Assembly: GCF_900111805.1 (NCBI RefSeq)
Contig: NZ_FOJN01000003.1
Coordinates: forward strand, 186,001-250,000
DNA length: 64,000 nt
Source: Rhodococcoides kroppenstedtii
Lineage (GTDB): Bacteria > Actinomycetota > Actinomycetes > Mycobacteriales > Mycobacteriaceae
Direction of reading: 5' to 3'
Shown: piece after piece, positions 53,629 through 63,028 of the stretch
How positions within the stretch are numbered: the stretch's first letter is position 1
How the letters are laid out: the number at the start of each line of letters is the position of its first letter
The notes under the pieces: generated by a model
Told to the model about the DNA's origin: nothing
The model's input: the letters and a program-made list of their open reading frames with translations, nothing else
Database searches by the model: none
Position numbers and translations under genes: made by a program

Positions 53629-54657
53629 GTGAAGCTGAACGACGAGGGTGTGCCACCGCTTGCGTTCGTTCAGTTGCTCGAACGCCGCGCACTCGACCCT
53701 GACGCCGCCGCGCGGCTTCGTGCGATCATGCACCGCGAAGGAACCAGTGAAGCGACGCTCATTCAGCATGACGTTCAGGCACCGATACGGTGGTTTCGGG
53801 AGGTCTACCCCGAACTCGATATCGCCCAGGCCACTCGACTCGGATTTGCGTTTGCCGAACAGGCCCAGTTGACATCATTCGGGCCCCTGAGTTCACCTTT
53901 GATCAGCGCTGGCTCGGTCGCCGAGATCGTCGATCTCCTCACATACCTGCCATTGATCTCCACGGCTTTGAAGTCGCAGTTCCACACTGGCGACTACGGC
54001 CTGATCGTCGGGCTCACTGCGCATACAGGCGATTCGGCACTGGACTGCTTGGTCGTCACCTACGGCGGGTCGGCGTTACTACGGCTGCTGGACATGCTCG
54101 CCGGGGACATATCGCCGGTCACACTCCATCTGAGTTGGCCAGAGCCGACCGAGGTGAGCCACGACGAAAGTCCGGCGGCGAATCGCCGGATCTTCGACGC
54201 TCCGATTTCCTTCGTCCACGTACCCGAGGACACCCTCAACAAGGCTTGCCGGTTCTCGGACCCTCTCGCATATCGACTCGCTATCGCTGATCTGCAGCGA
54301 ACACTCGCCCAGCGGAGTGGGTCCATGTCATCCACCGAGAAGGTGAGGCAGCTGCTGGAGAAGGACCTCGGACAGCGAACCAACCATGATGTTGCACAAG
54401 CGTTGTCGATGTCGAGCAGCACGTTGAAACGGCGGCTTGCCGAAGAAGGCACCACCTATAGCAAGGTGCGCCAGTCGCTTCTGTACGAGCGCGCGATGCT
54501 ACGGCTCCTCGACCGATCGGTTTCGGTCAGCGAGATCGCTACCGAACTCGGATACAGCGACCTCGCCAACTTCTCTCACGCCTTCAAACGCTGGACCGGA
54601 CGCTCTCCGAAAGATTTCCGAAATCCCCGACTCTCAGACGACCCGGATTCGACGTAG
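53629..54657 (+). CDS. AraC-family regulator of the alkane operon
   Basis: 342 residues. The N-terminal ligand domain of the OruR/ArgR-like AraC type covers about 20-200. The C-terminal double helix-turn-helix is RTNHDVAQALSMSSSTLKRR with LAEEGTTYSKVRQSLLYERA and IATELGYSDLANFSHAFKRW. It is divergent from ferredoxin-CYP153, where AraC activators commonly sit. GTG at 53629 with AAGGGGA upstream. Confidence 0.88.
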   Translation: MKLNDEGVPPLAFVQLLERRALDPDAAARLRAIMHREGTSEATLIQHDVQAPIRWFREVYPELDIAQATRLGFAFAEQAQLTSFGPLSSPLISAGSVAEIVDLLTYLPLISTALKSQFHTGDYGLIVGLTAHTGDSALDCLVVTYGGSALLRLLDMLAGDISPVTLHLSWPEPTEVSHDESPAANRRIFDAPISFVHVPEDTLNKACRFSDPLAYRLAIADLQRTLAQRSGSMSSTEKVRQLLEKDLGQRTNHDVAQALSMSSSTLKRRLAEEGTTYSKVRQSLLYERAMLRLLDRSVSVSEIATELGYSDLANFSHAFKRWTGRSPKDFRNPRLSDDPDST

Positions 54658-54794
54658 ACCCCGCAGAACGGGGTCGAGATCGATGCCTCGTTCGTTCGCG
54701 GCCTGATCGATCTTCATCTCGGAGATTTCTGAGACGTCACCGCCTCCCTGCCGTGAGAAGAAGAGTGTGTGCAAACCCGAGTACCAACCACTAG

Positions 54795-55910
54795 TCACTC
54801 GACGGTGTCGGCCGGCACGCGTGCGGTCTCCGATTCGAGAAAGTCGACGAGAGCTTCCAACAGGCTGTCCGCGCGGGTTTCGACATCGGCCAGGACAGAG
54901 TCCACGTCGTCGAGAAGACCGTGGGCGTGTCTACGCGCAAGCGTTCCGCGTTCGTAGTAGCCGGGGTCGAGTAGAACCCGCGGTACTGGATCCGGTGCCG
55001 CGATCTGCTCCGGATGTTGTGACCGCGCAGTGGGCTGCAGGTGGGTGGGTGCCCTTCCGTCCCAGTGCATTCGCACGATGCCCGCTACCGCACGGGCGGT
55101 CAGCGGGGTCGCAGCCAACGGGGTGTGGCCCCACCGGTCGATCGCAGTCGACAGCGGATGTTGACCGGCCGGGTCGAAATACCGGTCGTATCCGCCGAGC
55201 CCGGTGCCGTCCACGGCATCGAAAGCGTCGGCGAGCATTCGGGTGCTCGGATACCGGGCCTGATGGCCGAGCACCTCACACCAGCGCTGGTACACCGTGC
55301 GCGGAGAAATGCCCGTCCCCGCCAGCGCGAGGGAGGTGAGGGTATGAACGCCGCGGCCTGTCTCGATGCGAAGGGCGTCGAGACCCGCATCGGCGGTGAC
55401 ATCGCATGCCCGCAGGGCCGCGATCTGCGTGTACGGCAGACCTGTCGTAGCGAGCGTGAGGATCAGCGCGTCTCTGCGCGCGAACAACGCTGACGGCCAA
55501 CCGTATTCGGGGAGTCGGGCGATGATTCCGCCGATCACGGCTGCCACCTCCTGCAGGCGCGACGTGCGGGCCCCATCCAGCGCAGCCCGGACGGTCTCAG
55601 CGCGCCCTGGAGGAGGTAATAGATGCCGATGATGAGCGGAGTCGATCACCGCGATCCGGCGGCGTTGGGTCGTCGGCGCGGCGGGGTGCGCATACAGGAA
55701 CCGAGCAAGTGACTCAGGAGAGGCCGCCAATGGGGGTTCGCCATGGGCGGTGCACCAGTCCTCGAACAGTGACCACGTGTGCCGATCCCGCCTCGGTATC
55801 GACGTGTTCGTGATGTCCGATGCACGTATCGGACAAGGGCGGTCGTCGTGGTCAGCATCTACCCCTGTCGTCCCGTCGCCGCTCACTGGTTCGGTCGGGT
55901 GCCTGGTCAT
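54795..55910 (-). CDS. recombinase-like protein lacking tyrosine recombinase catalytic residues
   Basis: 371 residues. The N-terminal core-binding-like region (RRDRHTWSLFEDWCTAHGEP, ESLARFLYA) resembles phage integrases. However, the box I position reads TTGLPYTQIAALRACDV with no arginine, and no H-x-x-R or final tyrosine box is found. Probably an accessory partner of the upstream recombinase, whose stop its ATG overlaps by four bases. Alternatively a decayed copy. Confidence 0.65.
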   Translation of the reverse strand: MTRHPTEPVSGDGTTGVDADHDDRPCPIRASDITNTSIPRRDRHTWSLFEDWCTAHGEPPLAASPESLARFLYAHPAAPTTQRRRIAVIDSAHHRHLLPPPGRAETVRAALDGARTSRLQEVAAVIGGIIARLPEYGWPSALFARRDALILTLATTGLPYTQIAALRACDVTADAGLDALRIETGRGVHTLTSLALAGTGISPRTVYQRWCEVLGHQARYPSTRMLADAFDAVDGTGLGGYDRYFDPAGQHPLSTAIDRWGHTPLAATPLTARAVAGIVRMHWDGRAPTHLQPTARSQHPEQIAAPDPVPRVLLDPGYYERGTLARRHAHGLLDDVDSVLADVETRADSLLEALVDFLESETARVPADTVE

Positions 55911-57073
55911 AGGCCGAGCTCGGTGACGGCGTTGCCGACCAGTGGCGCATTCTCGTGAGCGTATGTTTCGACCATTGCGGGTGTGGTGTGCCCGGTTTGG
56001 CGCATGATCGCATGCGCGTCGGCACCGTTGCGGAAGGCCTGCGTGACGAAGCCGGAACGGAGGGAATGCCCGCCGAGCTGGGCGACGGTGTCGGGGCCGT
56101 ATCCAGCTCGAGTAGCGCGGCGGCGGATCGCCGCGTGCACCGCGGCTCCGGACAGGGCTGTGTCGGAGAGGTTGCCGTTCTTGCGGACGGACCGAAACAG
56201 AGGGGACCGTTTCTCGACTACAGGAAGGGTGCCGCGGCAGATATGGGAGTCGAATTCCACTGCGCGGGAAAGTATTCGGATGACAGCAACTCTGCCGCCG
56301 GTGTCGAACGCTGCGACGATCTGCAGCCATCGCACCCACGCGCAGACCGGACATGACTCGTGGCGGTCGGTGAACGGGAGTGCTTTCACGGTTCCGGTGC
56401 CGTCCTGGTCGGTCTTCGATTTGCGGATACGTACGTGCGCGCCGTCGAGGCGGTCGCGGTGGACATCGCGGCATTCGAGCGCTACGAGTTCGCTGCGGCG
56501 GAATGCGCCGGTGTAGCCCATCAGGAGCAGCGCAGTGTCGCGGCGTTCGAGGACCTCCGACGCCCACCCGGCCCCACCTCGACGCGCGTAATCGACGATC
56601 GTAGTGATGTCGGAGGTCAGCAGCGGTGCGCGCGGGTTACGGGGCCGCTCCCCCGCAGACGCGTAATCCCGCCGAATACCCGAGAGAGTGGCGCGCACCA
56701 TCTCGTGCCCGCACGGGTTGTCGTAGCCGGTAGCGCGGTGGCGGTCCGCGACCGCCGCGATCCATTTGCCGAACGTCGACGGCGCATACGCCCGCGTCCC
56801 GTCGACGGTGAGCGTGTCGGCAGCCGCAACGAGATAGGCCGCCACCGTAGCGGGATGCGCCGGCAACGCGTGGTGCCCGGCGACGGTGCACCAGGTCTCG
56901 AAGCGTCGCCACGCCGAATCGTAGGCGCGGCGGGTAGCACCGGACCGTGCCGACGCCATCGACCGTTCGATCCGAGCGGCGACCTCGCCCGACAGGTCCG
57001 GAAACACCTCCGCACTCCTCACCGGGACGACTGAATCCGTGTCCAGGACCTCACCTAGCTGCCGATCTGCCAT
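55907..57073 (-). CDS. tyrosine recombinase of the transposon
   Basis: 388 residues with a complete set: arginine in GYTGAFRRSELVAL, H-x-x-R in GGHSLRSGFVTQAF, histidine and tyrosine in RQTGHTTPAMVETYAHENA. Likely resolves cointegrates in place of the serine TniR of Tn5053. The ATG at 57073 is used; earlier frames to 57616 are Pro/Arg-rich non-coding DNA. The 214-bp gap before tniQ may hold its target site, not identified. Confidence 0.85.
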   Translation of the reverse strand: MADRQLGEVLDTDSVVPVRSAEVFPDLSGEVAARIERSMASARSGATRRAYDSAWRRFETWCTVAGHHALPAHPATVAAYLVAAADTLTVDGTRAYAPSTFGKWIAAVADRHRATGYDNPCGHEMVRATLSGIRRDYASAGERPRNPRAPLLTSDITTIVDYARRGGAGWASEVLERRDTALLLMGYTGAFRRSELVALECRDVHRDRLDGAHVRIRKSKTDQDGTGTVKALPFTDRHESCPVCAWVRWLQIVAAFDTGGRVAVIRILSRAVEFDSHICRGTLPVVEKRSPLFRSVRKNGNLSDTALSGAAVHAAIRRRATRAGYGPDTVAQLGGHSLRSGFVTQAFRNGADAHAIMRQTGHTTPAMVETYAHENAPLVGNAVTELGL

Positions 57074-57287
57074 GACAGGGACTGTAGCGAGCACCCCCGA
57101 CAGCTCTTTCGAGTTGAAACGCGCTGAGCAGGGATTTAGACGAAGACGGTGCGGGAACGGAAATTCTCGTCGGTCATCGCTCGAATCCGGTGAGTGACTG
57201 TGCACAGCCGCCGGCGAGTGGCGCTCCGGAGACCGCGCACGCCTATGTCTGTGCTCGATCGCTGCCGCGCCGACGCGCACCCATCGG

Positions 57288-58493
57288 TCAGGGGGGAAGA
57301 CGAATGCCCAGGTCGGCGAACACCTTCTCCAGTCGGGCAGTGCCTTCAGGCGTGTGACATCCGGTGCGCAGGAACGCAAACAGCGACGCGGCCGCAGCGA
57401 TGTCGCTTCGTGCCACCTCGACGGCGGCGTCGATGGCGTCCTGCACTCCGTCCCACGCGCTTCGTTCGCTAGCTGGGAAGCACGAGCGGGTGGGAGCGGT
57501 TCCCGGGTCCACCGGCTCGTCCGGGATCGGGGCGAGCAGACGGGCGTGAGCGCCTCCGGCCGGGAGGTCGCCGTGTTCGATCGCGGAGACGGCCGACGCG
57601 GCGGCAGCGACGACACGTTCTCGCTCGGTCCATCGCAGGTGTTCGAACACCACTCGCGACGCCTGCGGCGGCCGCGGATGCCCGGTGGAGTTCCAGATGG
57701 CGGACAACACCGTCGACCACCGACCCGCTCGACACAACGGGGTGCAGACGTCGTCGACGACGCTGCGCAGTAAGCGGAACCACACCGCGGCGTGGACCCG
57801 GTCGCGGTCGAGCTGCACCCACCCGGACGTCAGAGCTCGGGCGCTGCGCCGGTCGAGTCGGGCGACTTCCTGCGAAACAGGGATTGGCCGCAACCTCTCG
57901 TCCGATGCGGTGCGATCCCACAGAACGGCCCGCCCGGGTAGGACGGTGCAGAATTCGAGCCGGCAGACGTGCACGGGACAACTGGTCAGCAACGACAGTT
58001 GGTGCACCAGCGTCACGCCGATGTCGGCGGTGCATTCGAGCTCGTCGACGCACACCGGGCACGCCCTGGTGCGCTGCTCACTGACCCACGGGAGCCAGGT
58101 ACCGCCCTCTGGTGTGCGGCAGAGGCGGTCGTGGACCGCCAGGTCGGCCGGCAGCAGGACCGAGAACTGGTGAACGTAGGTGTCGAAGTCGCACCGCGCC
58201 GGATCGGTGTCGTCGAGCAGCCACGGAATCCATCCCGACAGCGTCATCGACCGCAACCTCGGGACCGGAACGATGCTGCGAGCGGCCAGGTGCGCCAGCA
58301 GCGGTTCGGGGACGTACCGGTCCATGTCGAGACCGGAGATGTCGAAGCCCGGCAGCAGGTCCGCCGGTCTGGCGAGTCCGTAGTACGCACAGGTACGCCG
58401 CATCCACGAGGTCAGTGCTTCCTGTGGGCGGGGCGGCGGATGCAGTGGCCACGGCGGGATGTCGAGCTCTGCCGCAGTCCCGAGGCTGCTCAC
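57288..58493 (-). CDS. tniQ: TniQ family target-selection protein
   Basis: 401 residues. TniQ zinc-binding layout: RTRACPVCVDELECTADIG and LLTSCPVHVCRLEFC; N-terminal EALTSWMRRTCAYYGL is the conserved TniQ entry. It works with TniA and TniB in Tn402/Tn5053-type transposition. GTG at 58493 overlaps the tniB stop by four bases. Confidence 0.85.
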   Translation of the reverse strand: MSSLGTAAELDIPPWPLHPPPRPQEALTSWMRRTCAYYGLARPADLLPGFDISGLDMDRYVPEPLLAHLAARSIVPVPRLRSMTLSGWIPWLLDDTDPARCDFDTYVHQFSVLLPADLAVHDRLCRTPEGGTWLPWVSEQRTRACPVCVDELECTADIGVTLVHQLSLLTSCPVHVCRLEFCTVLPGRAVLWDRTASDERLRPIPVSQEVARLDRRSARALTSGWVQLDRDRVHAAVWFRLLRSVVDDVCTPLCRAGRWSTVLSAIWNSTGHPRPPQASRVVFEHLRWTERERVVAAAASAVSAIEHGDLPAGGAHARLLAPIPDEPVDPGTAPTRSCFPASERSAWDGVQDAIDAAVEVARSDIAAAASLFAFLRTGCHTPEGTARLEKVFADLGIRLPP

Positions 58494-59431
58494 GGGAGGT
58501 GGCGTTCGAACTGTCGGCGCCGCTCGGTTGGGCCGAGATACTCGGTGCGTTCGAGCACGCCGGGGGTGATTGCTTCTGCGCCGGTGTCGACGGCCAGCAC
58601 AGCTGCCGAGGTCAGCAGGGTCGACAGTTCGCCGATGGTGCCCTCGCAGCGGGTGAGGAGATAGTCGGTCATCTCCGGTGATGCGAGGTGCGAGGGTTGT
58701 CGCAGCGGATAGCTGGCGGCGAAGCTGGCCATGAGCGAGCGGGCCTGCGGGGTGTTGGTCCACGTCGGTAGGGTCATCGGCGCGAACCGGTTCTCGAGCT
58801 GCGGGTCGGTACGGATAGCGAGGTACGCGTCACGGGTGCCGACGCCGACAAGCGGGATGCGCAGGTCGTTGCCCAGGAACCGCAGCATGTTCAGAAATTC
58901 CCGTCGGGCATTGTCGCGTCCGGCGAGAACGTTGTGGAGCTCGTCGACGATGAGCATCCGCACCTTGGTCGCTCGCAGCAGCATCAGTGCTTGTCGTTCC
59001 AGGTCCGGAACACGACTGTGCGGCCTGATCGGTGTTCCCAGTGCGGCGAGCACCGCGAGGTAGAACCGACTCGGCGAGGGTTCCGGGGGCATCTGGACGC
59101 ACAACACCGGGATCTGTTCGCGGTCACTGAGACTGGTCGGAGGGTGCGTGCGTCGGAACTTCTCGATGATCATCGACTTGCCGTTGTTCGTCGAGCCGAG
59201 CAGCAGCAGGTTCGGCATACGTTGACGGTCCGGCCACGACAGCAGCGTCTCGAGGTGCCCGAGGACGGACCGTGCCTGCGGGTAGCCGATCCAGCGCTCG
59301 GAGCGTATCGACCGAATTCGGGCGGCGTCATCGAGTTCGACGAGCGGCCGCGTCGACTCCGTCAGGTGCCCGAAGTCGGTGCCCGGCAGCGCAGTCGATC
59401 CCCCGGCGGTCGGCCGCGATCTCGGTGTCAT
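58490..59431 (-). CDS. tniB: TniB AAA+ ATPase
   Basis: 313 residues. Walker A LLGSTNNGKSMIIEKF, Walker B VRMLIVDELHNVLAG, sensor region IPLVGVGTRDAYLA. It activates and targets the TniA transposase. ATG at 59431 begins four bases after the tniA stop. Confidence 0.9.
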   Translation of the reverse strand: MTPRSRPTAGGSTALPGTDFGHLTESTRPLVELDDAARIRSIRSERWIGYPQARSVLGHLETLLSWPDRQRMPNLLLLGSTNNGKSMIIEKFRRTHPPTSLSDREQIPVLCVQMPPEPSPSRFYLAVLAALGTPIRPHSRVPDLERQALMLLRATKVRMLIVDELHNVLAGRDNARREFLNMLRFLGNDLRIPLVGVGTRDAYLAIRTDPQLENRFAPMTLPTWTNTPQARSLMASFAASYPLRQPSHLASPEMTDYLLTRCEGTIGELSTLLTSAAVLAVDTGAEAITPGVLERTEYLGPTERRRQFERHLP

Positions 59432-59435
59432 CTGC

Positions 59436-61109
59436 TCACCACTGCTCGATGTCGTCGAAGATCGACACGTCCGTGTCCGGTTCGCGCTGGTGCGGCGGCG
59501 GCGACACCGGAGTGGTCGAAGAAGGTCTGTCGGCGAGGTGGTTCCGGCGTTGGCGGTTGCGGCGAGCTCTGCGGGTGTCCGTCTGTGCACGGTCGGTGAG
59601 GTCGCGCATCTGCTCGATCATCGAGAACACGGCGCTTTCGTCGACGCTCGACCGTCCCTGCTCTCGTAGGCGGGCAGTCGCGGCGCGGTGCTCCCACAGT
59701 GTCACCGCAGGGTTCGCCATCATCCGGTACGGCACCTCGACGTAACCGGCTCCGTCGGGTTCGAGCACCCAGATGCGGCTCAGATCGCGGGGGTCACGCC
59801 GGATGACGAACGCACCCAGGTGCTCTCGGCGCGCGACCCACGGCTTCAGTGCGTTGCAGAAGTAGCGCACATGGTCGACGACGAATCCGGTGCGCGAAAG
59901 CCGGCGGCGGATCACCGGAAGGAAGTCGATCAGGAACGCGGTCTCGTCGACCACCACCGATGGTGGTTTGGTCGCAGCGCCGACTCCGGTGCCCCACTTG
60001 GTCGCCGGGGTCTGACCGAGGCCGGTGTGGATCCTCTCGTGGTAGGTCGCGATCGACAGCATCAGCCACCGTTCCAGCTCGCGCAGCGTCAACGCAGCGT
60101 GTGCATCCGAGTCGTAGCTGCCACGCCGGTCCGGGTTCGAGAACGTGGTTCCGGGGAGCTCGTGCACCGCCGTCATCGTGGTTCCGATGACGCGTTCGAC
60201 TATCCCGCCGTAGTGCGGTCGCCCCGATGGTCGGTAGTCGAGGGCGACGCCGTGTTGGGCGCATCCGCGGCGCAGCGCCTCGCTCTTGAATTCGGTGGCG
60301 TTGTCCAGGTACAAGCGGTGCGGCTTGCCCGCCATGGGCCACCGAACCTCACCCGCCAGACCGTGGACCTGCAACCATGCCTGTTTCTCGCTGCACACGC
60401 GTCCCAAGCACAGGCCCACCGACACGGCGGACGGTGGTTCCAACGTCACCACGAAACCGAGTACGGCTCGGCTGAAGACATCGATCGCAATCGTCAGGTA
60501 CGGGCGGCCGATCGGTCTGCGCTCGTGGTCGTCGACGACCATGACGTCGACGACGGTGTGGTCGATCTGAACCACGTCGAGAATCTCCCGAGTCGGCGGT
60601 GCAACGCCGCCGAACGCCTGACGCGGGCGGGCTGCGTCCGCTCCCCCACGCGCTCGGGCCACCACTGCGGGCTTCAGGGCCGCGATCCGTGCGGCGACCG
60701 TGTTCCGCGACGGCGACGGAAGGCCCGCACCGTGGCATACAACAGCGATGCGGCGATGCACCGCAGCGACACTCAATTTCTGGCGGCGGAGAAAGTGCCG
60801 TCCCACCTGCTCCGCGATGATCTCCTCGACAGCGTCGGACACCCGGCTTCGACCTCGACCACCCGACGACGGGCGAACCAGGAGATCCGCCACGGTCCCT
60901 GTCCCGTTCTCCAGCTTGTCGAGCAGGGCGTACACCTGCCGACGGGACACGCCCAACCGTTCGGCTGCGTCGTCGACCACCGCCAAGCCCACTGGGTGCA
61001 TCTCGAGCAGCGGAGCGAGCACCGAGAAGCGGAATTCCGCCTGCTTCCACCTCTCCGGTGACGCAGTCAGAACCCCGCTCTCGATCACGTCCAGCTTGTC
61101 TACGTCCAC
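59436..61109 (-). CDS. tniA: TniA DDE transposase
   Basis: 557 residues from GTG 61109 (GGGGG upstream); an earlier GTG at 61184 would overlap the inner end repeat. Retroviral-integrase/Mu-type catalytic residues: first D in VVQIDHTVVDVMV, second D in LYLDNATEFKS, glutamate in GGIVERVIGT. N-terminal helix-turn-helix ERLGVSRRQVYALLDKL binds the ends. It cuts and joins transposon ends. Heads the tniABQ operon. Confidence 0.9.
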   Translation of the reverse strand: MDVDKLDVIESGVLTASPERWKQAEFRFSVLAPLLEMHPVGLAVVDDAAERLGVSRRQVYALLDKLENGTGTVADLLVRPSSGGRGRSRVSDAVEEIIAEQVGRHFLRRQKLSVAAVHRRIAVVCHGAGLPSPSRNTVAARIAALKPAVVARARGGADAARPRQAFGGVAPPTREILDVVQIDHTVVDVMVVDDHERRPIGRPYLTIAIDVFSRAVLGFVVTLEPPSAVSVGLCLGRVCSEKQAWLQVHGLAGEVRWPMAGKPHRLYLDNATEFKSEALRRGCAQHGVALDYRPSGRPHYGGIVERVIGTTMTAVHELPGTTFSNPDRRGSYDSDAHAALTLRELERWLMLSIATYHERIHTGLGQTPATKWGTGVGAATKPPSVVVDETAFLIDFLPVIRRRLSRTGFVVDHVRYFCNALKPWVARREHLGAFVIRRDPRDLSRIWVLEPDGAGYVEVPYRMMANPAVTLWEHRAATARLREQGRSSVDESAVFSMIEQMRDLTDRAQTDTRRARRNRQRRNHLADRPSSTTPVSPPPHQREPDTDVSIFDDIEQW

Positions 61110-61136
61110 CTCGCCCCCAAGGTCACCCAGGTTCGC

Positions 61137-61233
61137 GACAGTGCTGCGCTCTTCTGAACCCAGAATCGCAGAACTCGACCGCACTCACCCGGAAAACGCG
61201 ACGATCGAGCGCAGTGCGCTTCTGACCCTGACA
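61137..61233 (-). repeat. right end of the transposon
   Basis: Outer site TGTCAGGGTCAGAAGCGCAC read from 61233 inward; inner site GGGTTCAGAAGAGCGCAGCA from about 61160. Together they mirror the left end at 43904-43953. Confidence 0.7.
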
Positions 61234-61477
61234 ACGGATCCGCCCTCGGGGTGCCTCGATAGACGGTCGTCAATCCGGACCGCCGCACTGCGGTCTGGGA
61301 CCGCTTGATCAGCACACCTATTAGATTCAGCCCTATGCAGTGGCCGCGACTCTCCCTGGGCCGCCACCGGCCTGTCGGTGGAGCCGTTCGCCGTACTCCG
61401 ACGGGCGGGTGACGCGGGGATGCCGCACGGCGGCGACCGTTGGCGCTGCGGGTCTGACTTACGTGCGGGCCGCGGGG
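61234..61477. other. right flank of the transposon, no gene seen
   Basis: No resolvase N-terminus and no other coding frame is convincing. A weak inverted repeat GACCGC...GCGGTC occurs near 61278-61300. Confidence 0.3.
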
Positions 61478-61702
61478 CTACTGCGCTACCCGAGCTTCCG
61501 CTTCACACCAGTGATCGCCATCGTGCCCGGTTCTGAGACGGCAGCGCACACCTCCAAGTTGCTTGCGGCCATAGGGGTAATACAGCGCGTCGCACCACAT
61601 ATCCTTTTCGATCACTTCGTCCTCGGGGGCGAAGTGTCCATGAGGGTCTAGCAAGTCGGCGTCAGCCTCTTCTCCACATACTGGACAAGACCAGCTAGCC
61701 AT
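61478..61702 (-). CDS. small zinc-ribbon protein, 74 aa
   Basis: ATG at 61702 with AAAGGGAAC upstream. WSCPVCGEEADADLLDPHGH and CRLRTGHDGDHWCEAEA give cysteine and histidine pairs for one or two zinc sites. Family unknown. It follows the transposon's right flank and belongs to the plasmid backbone. Confidence 0.6.
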   Translation of the reverse strand: MASWSCPVCGEEADADLLDPHGHFAPEDEVIEKDMWCDALYYPYGRKQLGGVRCRLRTGHDGDHWCEAEARVAQ

Positions 61703-61942
61703 TGAGGTTCCCTTTCGTCAGTCTGGTCGTGAGCTGCCAAGCTCGAACCGATGCCACGTCCAGAAGCAGGATCGGGGCTCAGATGAATAGTGCCCGTCAC
61801 ACCGTCCCGACTCCAGGCAGGCTCGCGGCGATACCTGCCGGTGCGGTCACTGGTCCCGTTCGCGCTGTATGCGGATGGATCACAGTTCGTTCCACCGCCT
61901 CACCGGCGCAGCCCTCAGCAGGCGCAAAAAGCTCGCTTAGAG

Positions 61943-62185
61943 CTATTTGTGGTCGTCGATCCACTTCTCGATCAATTCCTCGACCACGTCGCGCATCGTC
62001 GTGCCTTCCTTCGCGACAGTGGCCTTAAAGCTGCGGTGTAACGGCGTGTGGATCAGAGTGGTCATCTTCGTCAGGTCGGCACTGGAATCGACAAAAGTTG
62101 TCTCCACCGACGGTGCGGGCGCGGCGCCCTGCGTCGGCGCCGCCGAACGGCGCGGACCCAAGGAACTCGACTTGTTGAGGCTCAT
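61943..62185 (-). CDS. small partition partner protein (ParB-like, ribbon-helix-helix)
   Basis: 80 residues. An unstructured Ser/Ala/Pro-rich N-terminus is followed by HTPLHRSFKATVAKEGTTMR and DVVEELIEKWIDDHK, a typical ribbon-helix-helix. ATG at 62185 overlaps the parA stop by four bases. Together they match the small-ParB (type Ib-like) partition layout: ParA, small DNA-binding partner, upstream centromere. Confidence 0.75.
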   Translation of the reverse strand: MSLNKSSSLGPRRSAAPTQGAAPAPSVETTFVDSSADLTKMTTLIHTPLHRSFKATVAKEGTTMRDVVEELIEKWIDDHK

Positions 62186-62766
62186 GACATGGACTCCTCG
62201 ATCTCGCGGACCACGTCGCTGTAGCCCTCGTCGTGGCGTGGCGTGGTACCGAATGTCGACCTGACTCGCTCTTTCATCGGGATCACGGTGTCGAATCGGG
62301 GGACGTCGTTGTCGTCGAACACCTGCTTGGCTTCGTCCAAAAGCCTGGTTCCGAGGCGCGCGGCGGTGATGAGGACGCCGAAGGGAAGCCGGCCTTGGAT
62401 CGAGGGGAGCGTCTCCCACACTCGGGCTGTGTCCAGGCCCGTCGCTTGGGTCGGAAGGATAACGAAATCCGATGCGGCGATGGCGGCGTCGATGACCTGC
62501 CCGTCGCCGGGCGGGGTATCGATGATGACGACTTGCCCCTCCCCCGCGGTGTACTTGGTCAGCCTCTTCATGTTGGCCACTTCGACCTTGAACGGCAACG
62601 GATCGCCACTTTCGGCGGCCCGGTCGGCCCAATCGGTCGCTGATCCCTGCTTGTCCAGGTCGAGCATCACAACTTTGTCGCCGCGTTTGCTGTACGCGGC
62701 AGCTAGGTAGATCGCGCTTGTCGTCTTGGCGGTGCCACCTTTGGTGTTCACCATGCTGATGATCAT
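62182..62766 (-). CDS. parA: ParA-family partition ATPase
   Basis: 194 residues, short ParA without an N-terminal DNA-binding domain. Deviant Walker A VNTKGGTAKTT, Walker A' VVMLDLDKQGSATDW, Walker B VVIIDTPPG. ATG at 62766 has GGAGGGG seven bases upstream. Drives plasmid segregation with the ribbon-helix-helix partner. Confidence 0.9.
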   Translation of the reverse strand: MIISMVNTKGGTAKTTSAIYLAAAYSKRGDKVVMLDLDKQGSATDWADRAAESGDPLPFKVEVANMKRLTKYTAGEGQVVIIDTPPGDGQVIDAAIAASDFVILPTQATGLDTARVWETLPSIQGRLPFGVLITAARLGTRLLDEAKQVFDDNDVPRFDTVIPMKERVRSTFGTTPRHDEGYSDVVREIEESMS

Positions 62767-62800
62767 GCCTCTGCCCCTCCTCCGGTCCAGTACTACCAGC

Positions 62801-63028
62801 AAGCTGTGTATACAGCTGTACGGCACACGGTTCTACGGAAACCCGGATAGCTGTATCTACAGCAAACCGGCAGCCGTGTACCTGTAATGCCGTGTAACCA
62901 TACAACCAGTAAACCGTGTTGCTGTATACCGCATTCACGGTATCACAGCTAACCGTGTACCTGTATATGCAGAAGCCTGTATCTACAGCTTGCTGTATGC
63001 GGCGCCCGGTAATACAGCTATACAGTTT
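62801..63028. repeat. centromere/operator-like region with CTGTA/TACAG repeats
   Basis: At least nine copies of CTGTA or TACAG within 230 bp, many as inverted pairs: CTGTATCTACAGC at 62851 and again at 62977, GTGTATACAGC near 62806, CTGTATAC near 62931, TACAGCTATACAG near 63013. GTGTACCTGTA occurs twice (62876, 62956). AT-rich compared with flanks and directly upstream of parA, the usual site of a type Ib centromere that doubles as operator. Confidence 0.7.

Larger units (their letters stand above)
43904..61233. mobile_element. Tn402/Tn5053-like transposon carrying a CYP153 alkane-oxidation cluster
   Basis: Left end TGTCAGTTTCAGAAG at 43904 and right end, read inward, TGTCAGGGTCAGAAG at 61233; 19 of the first 25 positions agree. 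Secondary copies lie inside both ends (ATGTCAGAAGTG at 43930; GGGTTCAGAAGAGCGC around 61150 on the minus strand), as expected for multiple TniA sites. tniA-tniB-tniQ lie at the right end. The flanking five bases (AACGC and ACGGA) do not match, so a deletion or rearrangement followed insertion. Confidence 0.75.

Noticed and set aside
57074..57616. N-terminal extension of the transposon tyrosine recombinase
   Set aside because: Would overlap the 3' end of tniQ on the same strand and has Pro/Arg-rich low-complexity sequence.
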